The position numbers and the translations under genes are program-made. The notes under the pieces were generated by a model. That model was given only the letters and a program-made list of their open reading frames with translations. It had not been told where the DNA came from and made no database searches. DNA of 64,000 nucleotides from Prunus persica (Eukaryota > Streptophyta > Magnoliopsida > Rosales > Rosaceae): contig NC_034015.1 in NCBI RefSeq assembly GCF_000346465.2, forward strand, positions 21,080,462-21,144,461. The letters run 5' to 3'. The stretch's first letter is position 1, and every line of letters starts with the position of its first letter. Positions 11,658 to 24,724 of this stretch are shown one piece after another.

Positions 11658-14600
11658 ATGTCGAATTTCTCAGACCAGCTCGATGAAATCAAATACCTCA
11701 TTTCTTCAGCTTCAGGAACCAAAGCAAATAAGTCATTCGCTTACTCTACCCTCTTACACCTCCAGCAACAGTCATCTGACAGCCATGCTTCAATTCAAAA
11801 ACTCGCGCGAACCTCTCAGAGCCTAATCCATCCAATCGTTGCCGATATTCAAGACGATGACGAAGAAATGTGAGTTCCGATACTCTGTTCCTCTGTTTTT
11901 TTTAACTAAATTTCAAATTTTATTGAAGTGTAATTCAATATATTTTGGATTTTGTTTTTGGGTTTCAAATTGCAGTGCGACTCAGGCATTGAAATGTTTG
12001 GGCTTTATGATATATCATCCATCCATTGTTGCCGAAATTGCAGGTATATGAAGCCCACTCGAACATCTAATTGTTTGAAATTAAAATTTTAAACTTTTAA
12101 AGCAGCTGAGCTTAAACTAATCTCATGGTCATGGGTAACACGTTTTAATTGTCTATCGCCAATTTCTCTGTCTCGCAGTGGATGATGTCAAATTGGTTTT
12201 AGAGTCCTTGGCAAAACTCATCACAACCACGAAAATGAAGGTAATTATTTACATTGACGGTAATTTACCATAATCTGAGCAAGTTGTTTGTTTTTAAGTA
12301 AATATAAAATTTTCATGTGTGCATATTAACCCCTTTGATTTCTGAACTGCAGGCGGTTTGCAATTTAGGAGTGTGGTGCATATCTGTCCAACAGTTAGCT
12401 GCACCACTTTTAGCTGCCCATTTCCATTCTCTTTTGCTTGCAGTAGTTCATGCCATTGACAATCCCATTGGTTCTTTGTCGACGACTTTTGAGGCTATGC
12501 AGGTACACTCAGCAGTTATATGCTCAGTATAGAGCACATTTCGTAAGTACCATGCATTGTATGATGTTTTTTTAAATAATTCTTATGAGATCATAGGAAT
12601 GTAAGATTTTAGTTGTTTTTAACTGTAAATTGACATTGTTGATTTCCTACTTACTCCTCTATGTATCTGTGCTATTATGACAGGCTGTTATGAAGCTAGC
12701 ATCTTTGCTGAGTGAGAGTATGAGAGAATTGTCGCATGTATGGGCTCCTCCAATATATAGAAGACTTCTTAGTTTTGATAAGAGGGAGAGGGATATGTCA
12801 GAAAGGTGTCTGTTGAAGATTAAGTCTACAATATTACCTCCTCCACTAAATCTTTCCAAGGTACTCACGTGCTCGTCTTTTTCTTCAAGTCTCAATTCTA
12901 GTACAAGTAGGTTAAGCCATATCAGGAAAAAGTTTAACATTGTTAGCTTGGCCTTCACAATATTACCTCCTCCACTAAATCGCCCAACCATTATGTATTG
13001 CATGCCTCCGTTGGCTTGGCCTTCACATGTAGAACCATGAGGTGTTTTCTTGAGCTTTGTCTTGCTTGTTGTTTCAAGAATGCAGCTGACAAGCTTAAGT
13101 CTTAAGACTGACAATATAAAATTGTATTAGACTTGGATTATTCTGTAATTTATAAAATCCATATTTTCTTTTTCTTTCGTACACAGGCACTTGTCAAAGA
13201 TTTGAAGCCAAAATTGCTTACTGGGATGCACAACATGCTGAACAATGGCATGAAGGTTCATACTATTCAAGCCTGGGGATGGTTTGTCCGTTTACTGGGA
13301 CCTCATGCCTTGAAGAACAGGCATTTAATTAATGAAATGCTGAAAATTCCTCAGCATACATTTTCAGATCATGACGCACAAGTTCAAATTGCTTCGCAGG
13401 TACTTCTAGTCTTAAAGAGTTGATGATGCCACAATACTAAACCTAATTTGAATATAATAACTTTAAACCAAATTAAATTTGGGTATACAAGGTTCCAAGT
13501 CATGAACCGATATCCACTAGTTAGCTGTTGTCTATTGTTGAGTAGGCTTCTAGAACCAAGTTCCTAATCCTGGTCGGTATCTTATAGTGCCATTTCTTGA
13601 ATGAACATTGTTATGTATTCCAATTTCGCAGGTTGCCTGGGAAGGTCTTATTGATGCTCTTGTTCACCCTCCAATGGTATTACCCTGTGAGACAAGTGAT
13701 GCAAAAGCGGACAATGGTGTGCAACAAATAGGAACATACAAAGGAAACTGTGGTGAAATCCAAAAAAATGGATCCTTAAAAAGCATAAAGCTCATTATGA
13801 CACCACTAATAGGCATCATGTCGACTAATTGTGATGTATCTGTTCAATTGGCTTGCTTGAACACATGGTGTTATTTATTACATAAACTTGATACCTCTGT
13901 CAATGATTCTTCAATGATCAGACTGGTTGTACAGCCTATCTTTGAAGCAGTTTTTCAAATGGATCCTGATGGTAAGAACATCTGGACAAGGAATCTGTGT
14001 GTAGATTTGCTTGATGATTTTATATTGGCGAAATGTAAAGATATAGATTATGACTCGCTTAACCAGGTAAGCCATCAGTTATCAGCCAAAAGCGATGCGA
14101 ATGCTCCCCCTATATCTGGCAATTGCTCATGGAAGCAGTATCCCATCAAATGGTTGCCATGGGATCTGAGTCTGTTGGACTTTCATTTAAAGGTGATCTA
14201 CGTTCTTATCTGTCAACTGCCAAGGGAAACTGTCTCCCATGATAATAGAATTCCAGCTGCTGATGCTTCCTTAAAGTTATTTAGATCTGTGTTGAAAGGA
14301 ATTCAATTGGAGTTCAAAAGGTCGTCTATTAGTTATAATGATATTATGTTGTGTTTGAATGCAATACTGAAGTTCATAAATAATGTATGTGAAGAAGTAA
14401 GTTCGAATAGTAGTGACAGAAATGACTTGCATCATATATGCCTTCAGTTGGTGGAGGCTGTAGGTGAGGAGATAGAACCTACTATAGTGGGATCCCCTCT
14501 TTACAAGGTGCCATTAGACATCAAGCATATTGAATACCTGCAAGCGGATGCTGACATTGGATTTGCAAAATTGGATGTAAGCTCTGTTGCTTATATGGAC

Positions 14601-16863
14601 ATGGTTTCACCAATGGTTTATTTAAGTGTACTTTACTTCTGTGTGGTGGTTCAGTCAACTTTGCGTGTACTCAAAACAGACTTCATTCTGCATAGAATGC
14701 AGAAATATTTTAAATTTATGTTATCATCATTTGATCCCCTGGAAAGTCTAGTTGTCACTAGTGGATTATTGTACAAGCACAGTGGGCCTAGCTGCTTAAG
14801 TATGTGGATAGCAATAGCAGAAGGTCTGAAGTTCTACATTAATGATGTGAAGGATTTTTCATTATTGAAAATGGACTCTGACAGCAAATGTTGTTTTGCC
14901 ATGTTGTATCTCTTGTCCTACCCGCTAGTTGTATGCTCCTGCACCCAGAAAGACTTTAAGTCAGCAAACATTAGAAGCTCCCCAGAAGAATCTCCTGCTT
15001 CATTGCAGATACAGGTTGAGCTTGAACGAGTTATCACATTGTGGACCTCACTCTATGGTTCTATGTGTACCTCGTTGTCTGGGTGTTTCACTATTGGAAG
15101 TTTCTTTGAGGATCTGTTTTCAATATTGGATAGGTGCCTTGACAAGTATACTAGCATGCTTGTGTGTGGCGATGAGCTTGAGTTAAAATTCAAGGGTCTG
15201 GATCTCCATCTCATTGCCTTATATGGTGATGTGTTGATATGTATTTTGGAAAATTTCCATTCTTCAGAAATAAGTTCAGATGGAAATGATGAGCATGGCT
15301 CTAACTACCAGGTCTCCAGTGCCATCACATGCTGCCTGAAAGTGACCATTAGGTAAGTGCAAATGCTGCTAACTTGAATTTAGCCAAAGTAAAATGGTTC
15401 CGCTGTCACTTCTCATGTTTAATGCATCATTATTATACAGATATATGGACTTGTTGCAGACAAAGATAGGAACAGACTCACCGATTGGTCTTAGTGTGGC
15501 CTCGAGGTAAGTCAAGGCAGCTGATTTCTTAGCTTTCGTGTTTGTGCTGTTCCTTGTATAATTTCATTAATATCAATGTCTCCATTTGATGTGAAAGTTG
15601 CAGGGTATATTCTACATTGGCCTACTTCATCAGTTCCCTTCACTTGAAAGAGGATATCCTTTCTTTCTTTGAGGTTCGTGCCTATTTCCTGTGATTTGTG
15701 ATTTTTGTCTCCTTTCATAGTGAAGCGAAGAGATATGATAAGACTTATACCAGTTCACTATTATGAGTCTTTAGATCACGGCATTGAGGAAGAAGAACAT
15801 ATCTTCTTTCAAATTGAAGCAAGTTTAGATTAAAGTTGTTACTGGCTTAAGTGAGATCCATCTGCTCGAATTAGTCATAATAAATAAATAATGAGCATGT
15901 AGCGGCTAATACTTTACTGATGAAATTGAACAGTTTGTTTGAAAAATTGAAACCTAGAATGTGCTGGAAACCCTTTATTAGAGTGTCCCTAATAGGAAAG
16001 CTGTTCTGAAAGTGTTGTCAAGCTGTTGCATCTGTTGTTTTCTATTCCCTTGTTTTTCTGAGTGAATGATAATAAAAAATCAGTATTGACCTTAATTTTT
16101 GGCTTTCATGCATTAGCTTATATTTCTTTAAAATGCTTAAACATGGTTTTATGTATCTATGTGCTTGCAGTTGATATCCGGCCCACTGCTTCAGTGGCTG
16201 GTACTCATGGAAATGCAGAATGAGAGCACCAGTGATCAATTTCAACTCCTATGGGCAGAAACACTTGGTTGTTTACGGAGGAGTCGGCCTCCAATAATCT
16301 TTGATTCCGCATTTCTCAAACTCCAAGCACCCATCCTTGAAAAAACTCTTGATCACCCAAATCTGTCCATTTCAGAGGAGACCATCACTTTTTGGAATTC
16401 CACATATGGTGAACAAACCAAGTTGGATTACCCTAAGACCTTACTTAATGTCCTAGACAAGCTCTGGAGAAATGGCAGAATAAACCTCCACAAGAGAAGC
16501 CTACCACTTCAAAGATGTCAATCTAGACCGCAAGTCGCAGCTGTTCCGCCAAGATACAGGGTGAATGCGACCCATAACAGAGTCTCAAAAAGAGTAGAAC
16601 TTGTAGAGGATACCATAGGTGGTGGTGAGCACAAGGAAATGCCTCATCCAAGTTTGAAGAGGAGAAGGCTGGAACTAACCGAGCATCAGAAGGAAGTAAG
16701 ACGAGCACAGCAAGGAAGGGAACGGGACTGTGGTGGTCATGGCCCGGGTGTCCAGACTTTCACTAGTGTTGATTTTTCGCAAGGAAATAACAATGAGGAT
16801 TCACAAGAGAACCCAGATATCCGGAATGCAGAGTGCATCTTGGAGCTCTTGAGAAATGGATAG
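11658..16863 (+). CDS. RIF1: Telomere-associated protein RIF1-like (Rif1 N-terminal ARM/HEAT repeats)
   Basis: Ten coding exons: 11658-11869, 11976-12043, 12179-12240, 12353-12502, 12684-12860, 13187-13399, 13632-15352, 15441-15506, 15604-15673, 16171-16863. They total 3432 nt, 1143 aa, with all phases closing. The N-terminal half is helical-repeat in character, with features of Rif1 N-terminal domains (HTIQAWGWFVRLLGPHAL; KSIKLIMTPLIGIMS; LACLNTWCYLLHKL). The C terminus is basic and low-complexity with an NLS-like KRRRLEL segment near residue 1070. RIF1 in yeast and animals restrains replication origins through PP1 recruitment and acts in end protection and break repair; the plant function is inferred from the family. 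An E2F-type site sits just upstream. The family call rests on sequence recall, so an unnamed ARM-repeat protein is the alternative. Confidence 0.82.
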
Positions 16864-18932
16864 TTGGCTGACTGCCTGAGCTCTTTGATTAATATATAAT
16901 CCAGCTTCCCTCTTGACAGTTTCTTGCTCACACTTCTTCTGTATATATAATAGAACTCTACCAAAGCCTTAAACCCCAAATCATTGGGCCGGGCATGTTG
17001 TATGTATTATCTTCTCGATTGATTATTTACAAGTTAAGTGGCCAAGCATGTATTCAAATCTTTAACCTACATGCCAAGTGATGATAGAGAGATTGAGCAA
17101 ATGGGTTTTTCTCATTCAATCAGGCTTATTGGCTATACCTAAAACGACACAACTTTTATAGATATGATTGGTGAGAAAACGACACAACTTTTAATTGTAA
17201 GAGTTTAACGAGAAAACAACATGCATGAAACATTTCGAGGATTAGTTTGATGAGAAGTTTCCTCAAAGTTGGAAATTTGTACTGATCGAATATCACCACA
17301 TGTTGATTTGGTGAGGGAATCTTTTGTTTGTTTGCTAAAAAATAAAGCAAAAAACGACACGCTAACACTCAATAGTCGGAGTATCTTTAAAATATAAATG
17401 AATTATAACAGAAACGAAAAACTATGTCACCATGTTTTGCGGGGATTGCACCTTATGACCAAATCTAAGTAGCCAATCAGTAGCAACATTACCATCTCCA
17501 TAGATATGCTTCGCGAGAAAATGACATGACTTTTAATTGCAAGAGTTTAACGAAGAAAACAACACTTATGAAACATTTTGGAAACTAATTGATGAAAAAT
17601 TTCATCACACTCGGGAATATCCATTGATTCAGTGCCACCCTATGTTGATTTGGTGAGTGTTACTTTTGTTTGTTTGGTAATGGTAAGAATAAAAAAGCGT
17701 TACACTAACATCTAATAGCGAGCATATCTTTAAAACGACCGAAGAGAAAATTATGTTCACACACTGATGCGGATTTCACCTTATGAACCAATCTTACTAG
17801 CCAATCACCAACAACATTACCACCATCCATAAATATGCTTGAATAGAAAATGTCGTGACTTATTGCAAGAGTTTAACGAGAAAACAATGTGTATGAAACT
17901 TTTCGAAAGCAGTTTGATGAAAAATTTCAGATTGGAATTTGCATTCATTTAGTGTCACCATATGTTGATTTGGTGAGCGGTTCTTTTGTTTGTTTGCAAC
18001 ATATATAAATGAAAAAACAACAAACTAACATCCAATAGTCACAATAACCCTAAAACATACATTTAACTACAAAAAAGATAAACTATGTTGCCACGTTTAT
18101 GGGGATTGCACCTTATGACCAAATCTAACCAACCAATCACCGGCAACATTACCATCTCGATAGATATGCTTGGCTAGAAAACGACGTGATTTTCAATTGC
18201 AAAGTTTAACAAAAAAATAACGCTCATAAAACATTTCGTAAGCAATTTTCACATGTGGTTGTTTCATTATATGGTAAATAAATTTTAGAAAGCAAGATTT
18301 TGGAACATTTTGAATCATCGGGCCAGATAGAAAAAGGTAAGTCCCATTAACAAAATCAAATCAAAGATGAAACACAAAGCTGAACAAAATCATCACTAAA
18401 TTCTAAATCATACCCCCAGAAAACTGAAAGTTAATAAAGCGTTTGACTCAAAAATTAAACGATGGCCCATCCCATCAATTAAACAATGACAAAAAAGAAA
18501 GAGAAACACAGTTATCTGAAAAGCCCAATTGAGACGCCCTGTCGAAACTCTCACTCAAAAATTAATCACGTTGGACTCAAAACCCAGCAACAAAAGAAGC
18601 CCCAAAAACTGCTCTCGTTTCTCCTCTATCTGTATCCCTCCTTCCAGTTTGGCCTATAGTCGTATCCTTTTCCACTCTCTCTCTCTCATTCTCTGCAAAT
18701 CAGCACAGTTTAGCGAAAGAGACTCAAACAAGTGTCCTCCTCTGCAAAATAATCAAACCGTAGGGTTTCGAAAACCCCCAAACCCCACTCCGATTTAAAA
18801 TAAATTCCAAACTATCCTTACCCGTTAGGGTTCATCTTTTCTTTATCGATCTTGTATCCTCCTCATTTGTAACCGTGTATTGCATTTAGATAAGGTCTCG
18901 TTGTTCCTGGCCTCTGATCGATCGATTTGCGA
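16864..18932. other. Intergenic region between RIF1-like and CNOT10-like genes
   Basis: Apart from the RIF1-like 3' UTR (to roughly 17.0 kb) and the CNOT10-like leader (roughly 18.65-18.93 kb, CT-rich), this stretch is filled by the ~330-bp repeat described separately. No additional gene is supported. Confidence 0.55.
17160..18245. repeat. Diverged ~330-bp tandem repeat, three to four units
   Basis: The phrase GAGTTTAACG(A) followed by AAAACAAC recurs at about 17201, 17543, 17869 and (degenerate) 18202. Spacings are 342, 326 and about 333 bp. Each unit then has TGAAAC-TTTCG, a TATGTTGATTTGGTGAG segment followed by TTTTGTTTGTTTG, a CACCTTATGACCAA segment, and AACATTACCA-CTCCATA. Units differ by substitutions and small indels, so the array is old. 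No open reading frame spans a unit. Confidence 0.85.
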
Positions 18933-21900
18933 ATGGCTTCATCTTCGTCTTCGTCATTAACGGTTGCGAATCGGGACGGGTCTTCTTCAGCTTCAGAGGA
19001 CGAAGCTGTCATGTCCGTAACCCGTGCTTACGCGCAGGACGCCTTATTGCAATTCCAGTCGGGCAAGTTCGATCAGTGCCTAACCGCCTTGTCCGAGTGC
19101 CTGAAGAGGAAGCCAAACGATCCCAAAGTAATTGTCTTATTTTTTTTGAAAGCTAAAGTAATTATGTTCTAGAACTCAATTTCTGAAATGATTCTTTTTA
19201 ATTGGGTTTTTAATTTTTAATTAACGGGTTACGTTGAACTGGTTGTTTATTTTGAGTTGATTACAGCTGGTGTTTGGGTCTGTGTTGGATCTTGTATCAG
19301 AATTTTAACTGCTTTTGACTTATAGGATTGCGCAGCTTAATAAGATTGTAGTAAAGCTAATGCGGGTTAAATCAAAATCTTGACTGTATTATATATTTTA
19401 TCGAAATAGTTTCGTCACAGGCTGTGCTTGATATCATCTTCTTTGAAGAAAACTGGTTGCCGCCCCATTTGAGTGAAGGTGATCAACAAATATACCCTCG
19501 GTGGTTAAAGGATAAATGGTTTGTAGTAGAAATGTGTTGAGAAATGGGAAAAATAAAAAACAAACATAATTATGTGGTTTACCAAAGAAATGAATTCTAT
19601 TATAAGGGAATGAATGGGTTAAAATAGCGTGATCTAGAACATCATTTCATTTTATAATAAAATAGCGTGATTTATTATAAAGAATATATAGGGTTTTCTT
19701 TTTGGTAATTGATTGAATAACCCTAGCTTTGCTTCACCAACAGTCCCTATCTCAAGTCGTTTGCAACAATTGTAAGATTCTTTTACATAGATTGATACTG
19801 AATTATGTTGCCTCTTGATTCTGCATTATAATTCAAATGGCTTATGGATATTTATTTTGTCAACTTTTTGCGTACCCCTTATAATCTTGTATATTATGGA
19901 TATTCTTATTAGATATTTCATAATATTGGACTTGCGGAATTCTATCGAGATGGTTGCTCACATCCTAAGAGGTTGCTCGATGTACTTAATGATGTGAAGG
20001 TATCATTTCTCATTTTCTTCCCACTCACACAAACGCAGATATATGAATATATATTTATTTTTATAGTATCCACTGATCCCACATATACAGGCATGCACAT
20101 AACATGTCATGCAACATGTTATTGTATACTCAAACTAACTGGGGTTTCAAATGAAAGGTGATGGGAATTTTTCCCTCGTTCTATAGTTGTTGAATTTTTC
20201 ATTTTAGTGATCCTACCTAAGTTAATTAGGGTGATGCTGAAAACTGTTTTTGATTTGTTTACCTCATGATATATAAAGTTTCTGACAGGGAGATTTGAGG
20301 AGTTGTGGAGTGTGTTTTCAGTGCTAATGGGTGGAGAGCAGTGGTAGAACTTTTGATGGCTGGAGCACTCTGTGTTTTTTCTTATCAAGGCTTAACATAT
20401 TGAAATTATGTTTTAGACAACTAGTCTTGTGCCATTGTTTTGAATTTCAGTCCCACTTTGCCTAGATTTATGTACAGAGTAGATATTTTCTATTCTTTAC
20501 TTCAAAAAATGGCAAATAATAGATCGAACTTCTCACTAAACTAGCATATTAGAATTGAAAGTGCACTGAATTGTAGTAACCTTGAATTGAAAGTGAGAAC
20601 TTCTCACTAAACTCGCATATTAGAATTGTAGTAGCCAAATTCTAGTTATCTTGGATTTTGGTTTGCTATGGTAGTACTGAATTGTAGTAACTATGAGGAA
20701 TAGAATTAGTATGCTGGGGCATCAGTACATTAACATGCCTTTATAATGGTACTTTGCATTTTTCTATTGAGGCAAGCATCAGCATCATGGCATGTTATTT
20801 TCTGTACATATGATAAATTTATGTAGATTTACCTCTATTCTTAATTTCTTTTAATTGGTGTTGGTTTAGAAACGAAGTGAAGAGCTTGCTCGAGCATCTG
20901 CAGAACAGGTGGAGTCTGGTAGCAATATTGGAGGGTCCAGAGGAAGTAGTACAATGGGACATCCCTTTTCTGCTGTTTACATGGATGAATTTGACACATA
21001 TGTTGCTACCTTAAACATTGTATGTTAACTTTTCATAATTTTTACCGGCTCTGTTAACTGTTGAATATGTTCTTCCAGGAATTAGCATAGGGAAAAAAAA
21101 GGAATATATCTTTTGAGCCTTCTAATTCTTTGGATACTTTTGTTCCAAAACTGGGCTTATGCAGGCAGTTATCTGGTTCCATCTTCACGAATATGCAAAG
21201 GCATTGTCTGTCGTTGAACCTCTGTTTCAAAATAGAGGACCTATAGATGAGGTAAATTAATTATTACCTAAAATAATATTGTTATCTGTAGTTGTAATGT
21301 TGTGTTAAGTGCTTCTTTATTTATGTGCAGAAAACTGCTCTTAATATTTGCCTTTTGTTGCTGGATGTTGGGCTGGCCTGTCATGATGCAACGAAATCCG
21401 CTGTAAGTTCTAATACTAATAGTGCGGTTAGTTTTTTGCTTCTGTTTATAATTATGCACGATGTCCATTGAGTTCTATCATTCTTAGAGTTTGAATGTTA
21501 GATTAGTAATACATGAAAATATTTGTGGAATTGAGCTTTTGAAAAATGTACAGTCAATAGTCAAATAGTACACAGCTTTGTGTTCTATAAATGATTGTGG
21601 ATGAACAGAGGATAGAGAAAGAGAAGCAGTGGCTAGGTATTCATTGTTGTTCGAAGATTGATGATGTATCTGTCTTAAGTTGGTTTACCGAAAAAAAGGG
21701 TACTCAGTTTTATTTTGTTGTAATCTGTCGTTTTAAGTTGTTTTCCCAAAAAAATTGAATACATATAATTGCAATTTGGATTCCCAACTTGGTTCATATA
21801 TAAATTTTTAAAATTTTTGCTGCTGATAATGCTTTGGGATATAATGTCTGTCAAGCATTTTGTACTGCGATGAACTTATAGGTCGACTGGTTACTGAAAG

Positions 21901-24724
21901 GCTTGTGAAATGGATGATTGGGTTTTTAGGTGAAGATACAACATTGGTGATGATGTTAGATATTTGAGCTGAGTTGAACTTGCCTGTTTTGATACATTGG
22001 TTGATGTTCATTGCACTATTCAGGACGATATTTTTCTGGTTCAAGCATAATCAAACTTGTACCATAATTTTGTGTTGTATGTTATTTATCTGTAACTTGT
22101 TTTATCTTTTTTTTAAACTTTGTGTAAAACTAATATTGTTTTTGGGCATTGGTGTCAATCAGAGTTTGGGAGCTCATTTTTTGTCAATTTTAAAAATTGG
22201 AATGCAGTTTTTTTTTCCTTGATAACTTCTCTTGTTCTCTTTGCTATATTATGTAGTTGCTTTGGTGTAGGTGTCTTCAATATTTTCTGTTGTTTTCTCC
22301 CTTTAGAGGACATCTTGTCCTTGGAATTGTACCATTGCCTTTTTTTTCCTTCCTGTTTCCCGTCAAAAAGAAAATTAATACATTTTTATCCGAAGCTGAG
22401 AAATTTTTTGTTAAAAAAAAAAAAAGAACATCAGAGTTACTCCACCAAATATAATTAAACCCCATTTGTGTAAAATCATCAATATTGGCCGCTGGCAATG
22501 CAGTTGGATGAGGTTAAAGTTTGAACCTATCTCAAACGGCAACATCAATGTAGATTGTACCATAAGCATGGTTGAAGCTTTTCTTTCATTATGATTTGTT
22601 CAATAATGATTCTATCATTCTGTCTTCTTATGTATGAGTTGTACGAGGGTGCTTAATCCAACTTCATTATATGCGCTGTGATTATAGTGGTGGTTAGCTT
22701 CTGTTGGGTTATCTTGTCGATTTGGTCAGCGTGCCTTTTGTATATATAAGGACGCTATGTTTGTATTATGTTGATTTGATTCCCAACTGGTTCTTATTGC
22801 AATTCCTATTGTTCAGGATGTTTTGGTTTATCTGGAAAAAGCTTTTGGTGTTAGCTGTATGAATCAAGGAGACAGTGGAAGCACTGCGTTGCAACAACCT
22901 GCAAACCCAGTTGCAAAGTCTCCATCACTTCCCACCAATTCATCAGCCGCGGATGGTCCCAATTTGGATTCAGATGCAAATGCCTTGGAGGCTGAGGAGA
23001 CAGGCGAGTATGATGGTGCTGTTTTTGACATGGATGTAGCACAGCCAACTGCTCTTTTATCTTCAAATGATCTTTCAAGGAACCCAGTTGACATATCCGT
23101 CTCTTCTGTTTATCTGAAGCTTAAGATGCAACTTTACAAGGTTCGGTTTCTGCTTCTCACTAGGAACTTAAAGCAAGCTAAACGTGAAGTGAAGCATGCT
23201 ATGAATATTGCACGCGGGAGAGATTCTTCTATGGCTCTCCTCTTGAAGTCCCAGCTTGAATATGCTCGTGGTAATTATCGTAAAGCCATCAAGTTGTTGA
23301 TGGCATCTAGTAATCGAACAGATGCAAGGATATCAAGCATGATCAACAATAATCTAGGATGCATTTATTATCAGCTTGGGAAATATCACACAGCATCAGT
23401 ATTCTTCTCCAACGCATTGCTTAATTGTTCATCTCTTCGGAAGGACAGGCCTCTAAATCTGTTAACTTTTTCACAGGACAATTCCCTCCTAATTATATAT
23501 AACTCTGGTATGCAGTACTTGGCCTGCGGGAAACCACTACTTGCTGCTCGCTGTTTTCAAAAGGCTGGTTTAGTTTTCTACAACCGGCCTCTGTTGTGGC
23601 TTCGATTTGCTGAGTGCTGTCTGATGGCTTTAGAGAAGGGATTATTGGAAACCACTCTGGCATCATCAGAAGTCAGAGTTTATGTCATTGGCAATGGAAA
23701 GTGGAGGCAACTTGTAATGGAAGACGGGGTTTCCAAGAATGGAAACTCGGGTTCTTTTGAAAGAGGTGATTTGTTTTTGGGCAGTGATCAGCAGCCTAAG
23801 CTCTCGATGTCCCTTGCACGCCAGTGTCTCTCTAATGCCCTGTACTTACTGAACTGTTCTGAGTCAAGCTATTGTAAGAATTCTTTGCCCTCTAATTTCT
23901 TCTTAGAGGATAATGAATTAGGTGAAGTGGCATCTTCCAAGAACTCGAACAACAAGAACTTTCACAGCATCGATTCCGAGGCATCTGCGTTCTCTGTAGG
24001 TTTGGGCCAGTCAGGCATAAATGGGGATGCAAAAGAGCAAAAGGCAGGAACTACTCAGGAGCTTGTGCAGAACTCCCTTTTGTACTATGCAGATATTCGT
24101 AACAAGGAAAATCTGTTGCTCAAACAAGCTCTTCTTGCAAATCTGGCATTTGTAGAGTTGGAATTGGAAAATCCTATTAAGGCCTTGTCAATTGCAAGGT
24201 CTCTCTTGGAACTTCCAGAATGTTCAAGAATTTACATCTTTTTAGGTCATGTGTATGCTGCAGAGGCTCTCTGCTTGCTGAACAGGGCAAAGGATGCTGC
24301 TGATCATTTGATGACATATTTGTCTGGAGGTAACAACGTTGACTTGCCATTCAGCGAGGAGGACTCTGAGCAATTGCAAGGAGTCAGGGCTGTTGATTAT
24401 GAAGAGTTGAATGGAGGATCAATGAGTGCCAAAAGTTCTTCCCCTGAAGACACATTAGGTATCGTGTTCCTCAAGCCAGAAGAGGCACTGGCAAGCCTGT
24501 ATGTAAATTTTGCTGCCTTGTACGCTATGCAAGGTGAACTTGATCAAGCCCGCCAGTTTGTTGCACGGGCATTATCCCTAGTACCCAACAGTCCAGAAGC
24601 AACTTTGACTGCAGTTTACGTGGATCTCAAGCTCGGTAAGTCGCAAGAAGCTCTTGCCAAGTTAAAACAGTGTAGTCGAGTTACATTCCTTCCTAGTGGA
24701 TTGACATTGAACAAAGCTTCGTAG
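18933..24724 (+). CDS. CNOT10: CCR4-NOT transcription complex subunit 10 (TPR protein)
   Basis: Six coding exons: 18933-19127, 19913-19999, 20870-21019, 21165-21251, 21331-21402 and a long last exon 22817-24724. Total 2499 nt, 832 aa. The start ATG encodes a Ser-rich N terminus (MASSSSSSLTV). An all-helical TPR series follows, e.g. YAQDALLQFQSGKFDQCLTA, HNIGLAEFYRDGC, NNLGCIYYQLGKYHTASVFF, QYLACGKPLLAARCFQKAG and the C-terminal ALYAMQGELDQARQFVARAL. This matches the CNOT10 family in order and length. CNOT10 pairs with CNOT11 in the CCR4-NOT deadenylase complex in the cytoplasm; whether plants use it identically is inference. The 1.4-kb intron 5 is T-rich and holds no coding segment. Confidence 0.92.

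Noticed and set aside
18529..18798. 89-aa open frame upstream of the CNOT10-like gene
   Set aside because: It lies in the probable promoter and leader, has no family resemblance and is rich in CT-repeat translation (Ser/Leu).
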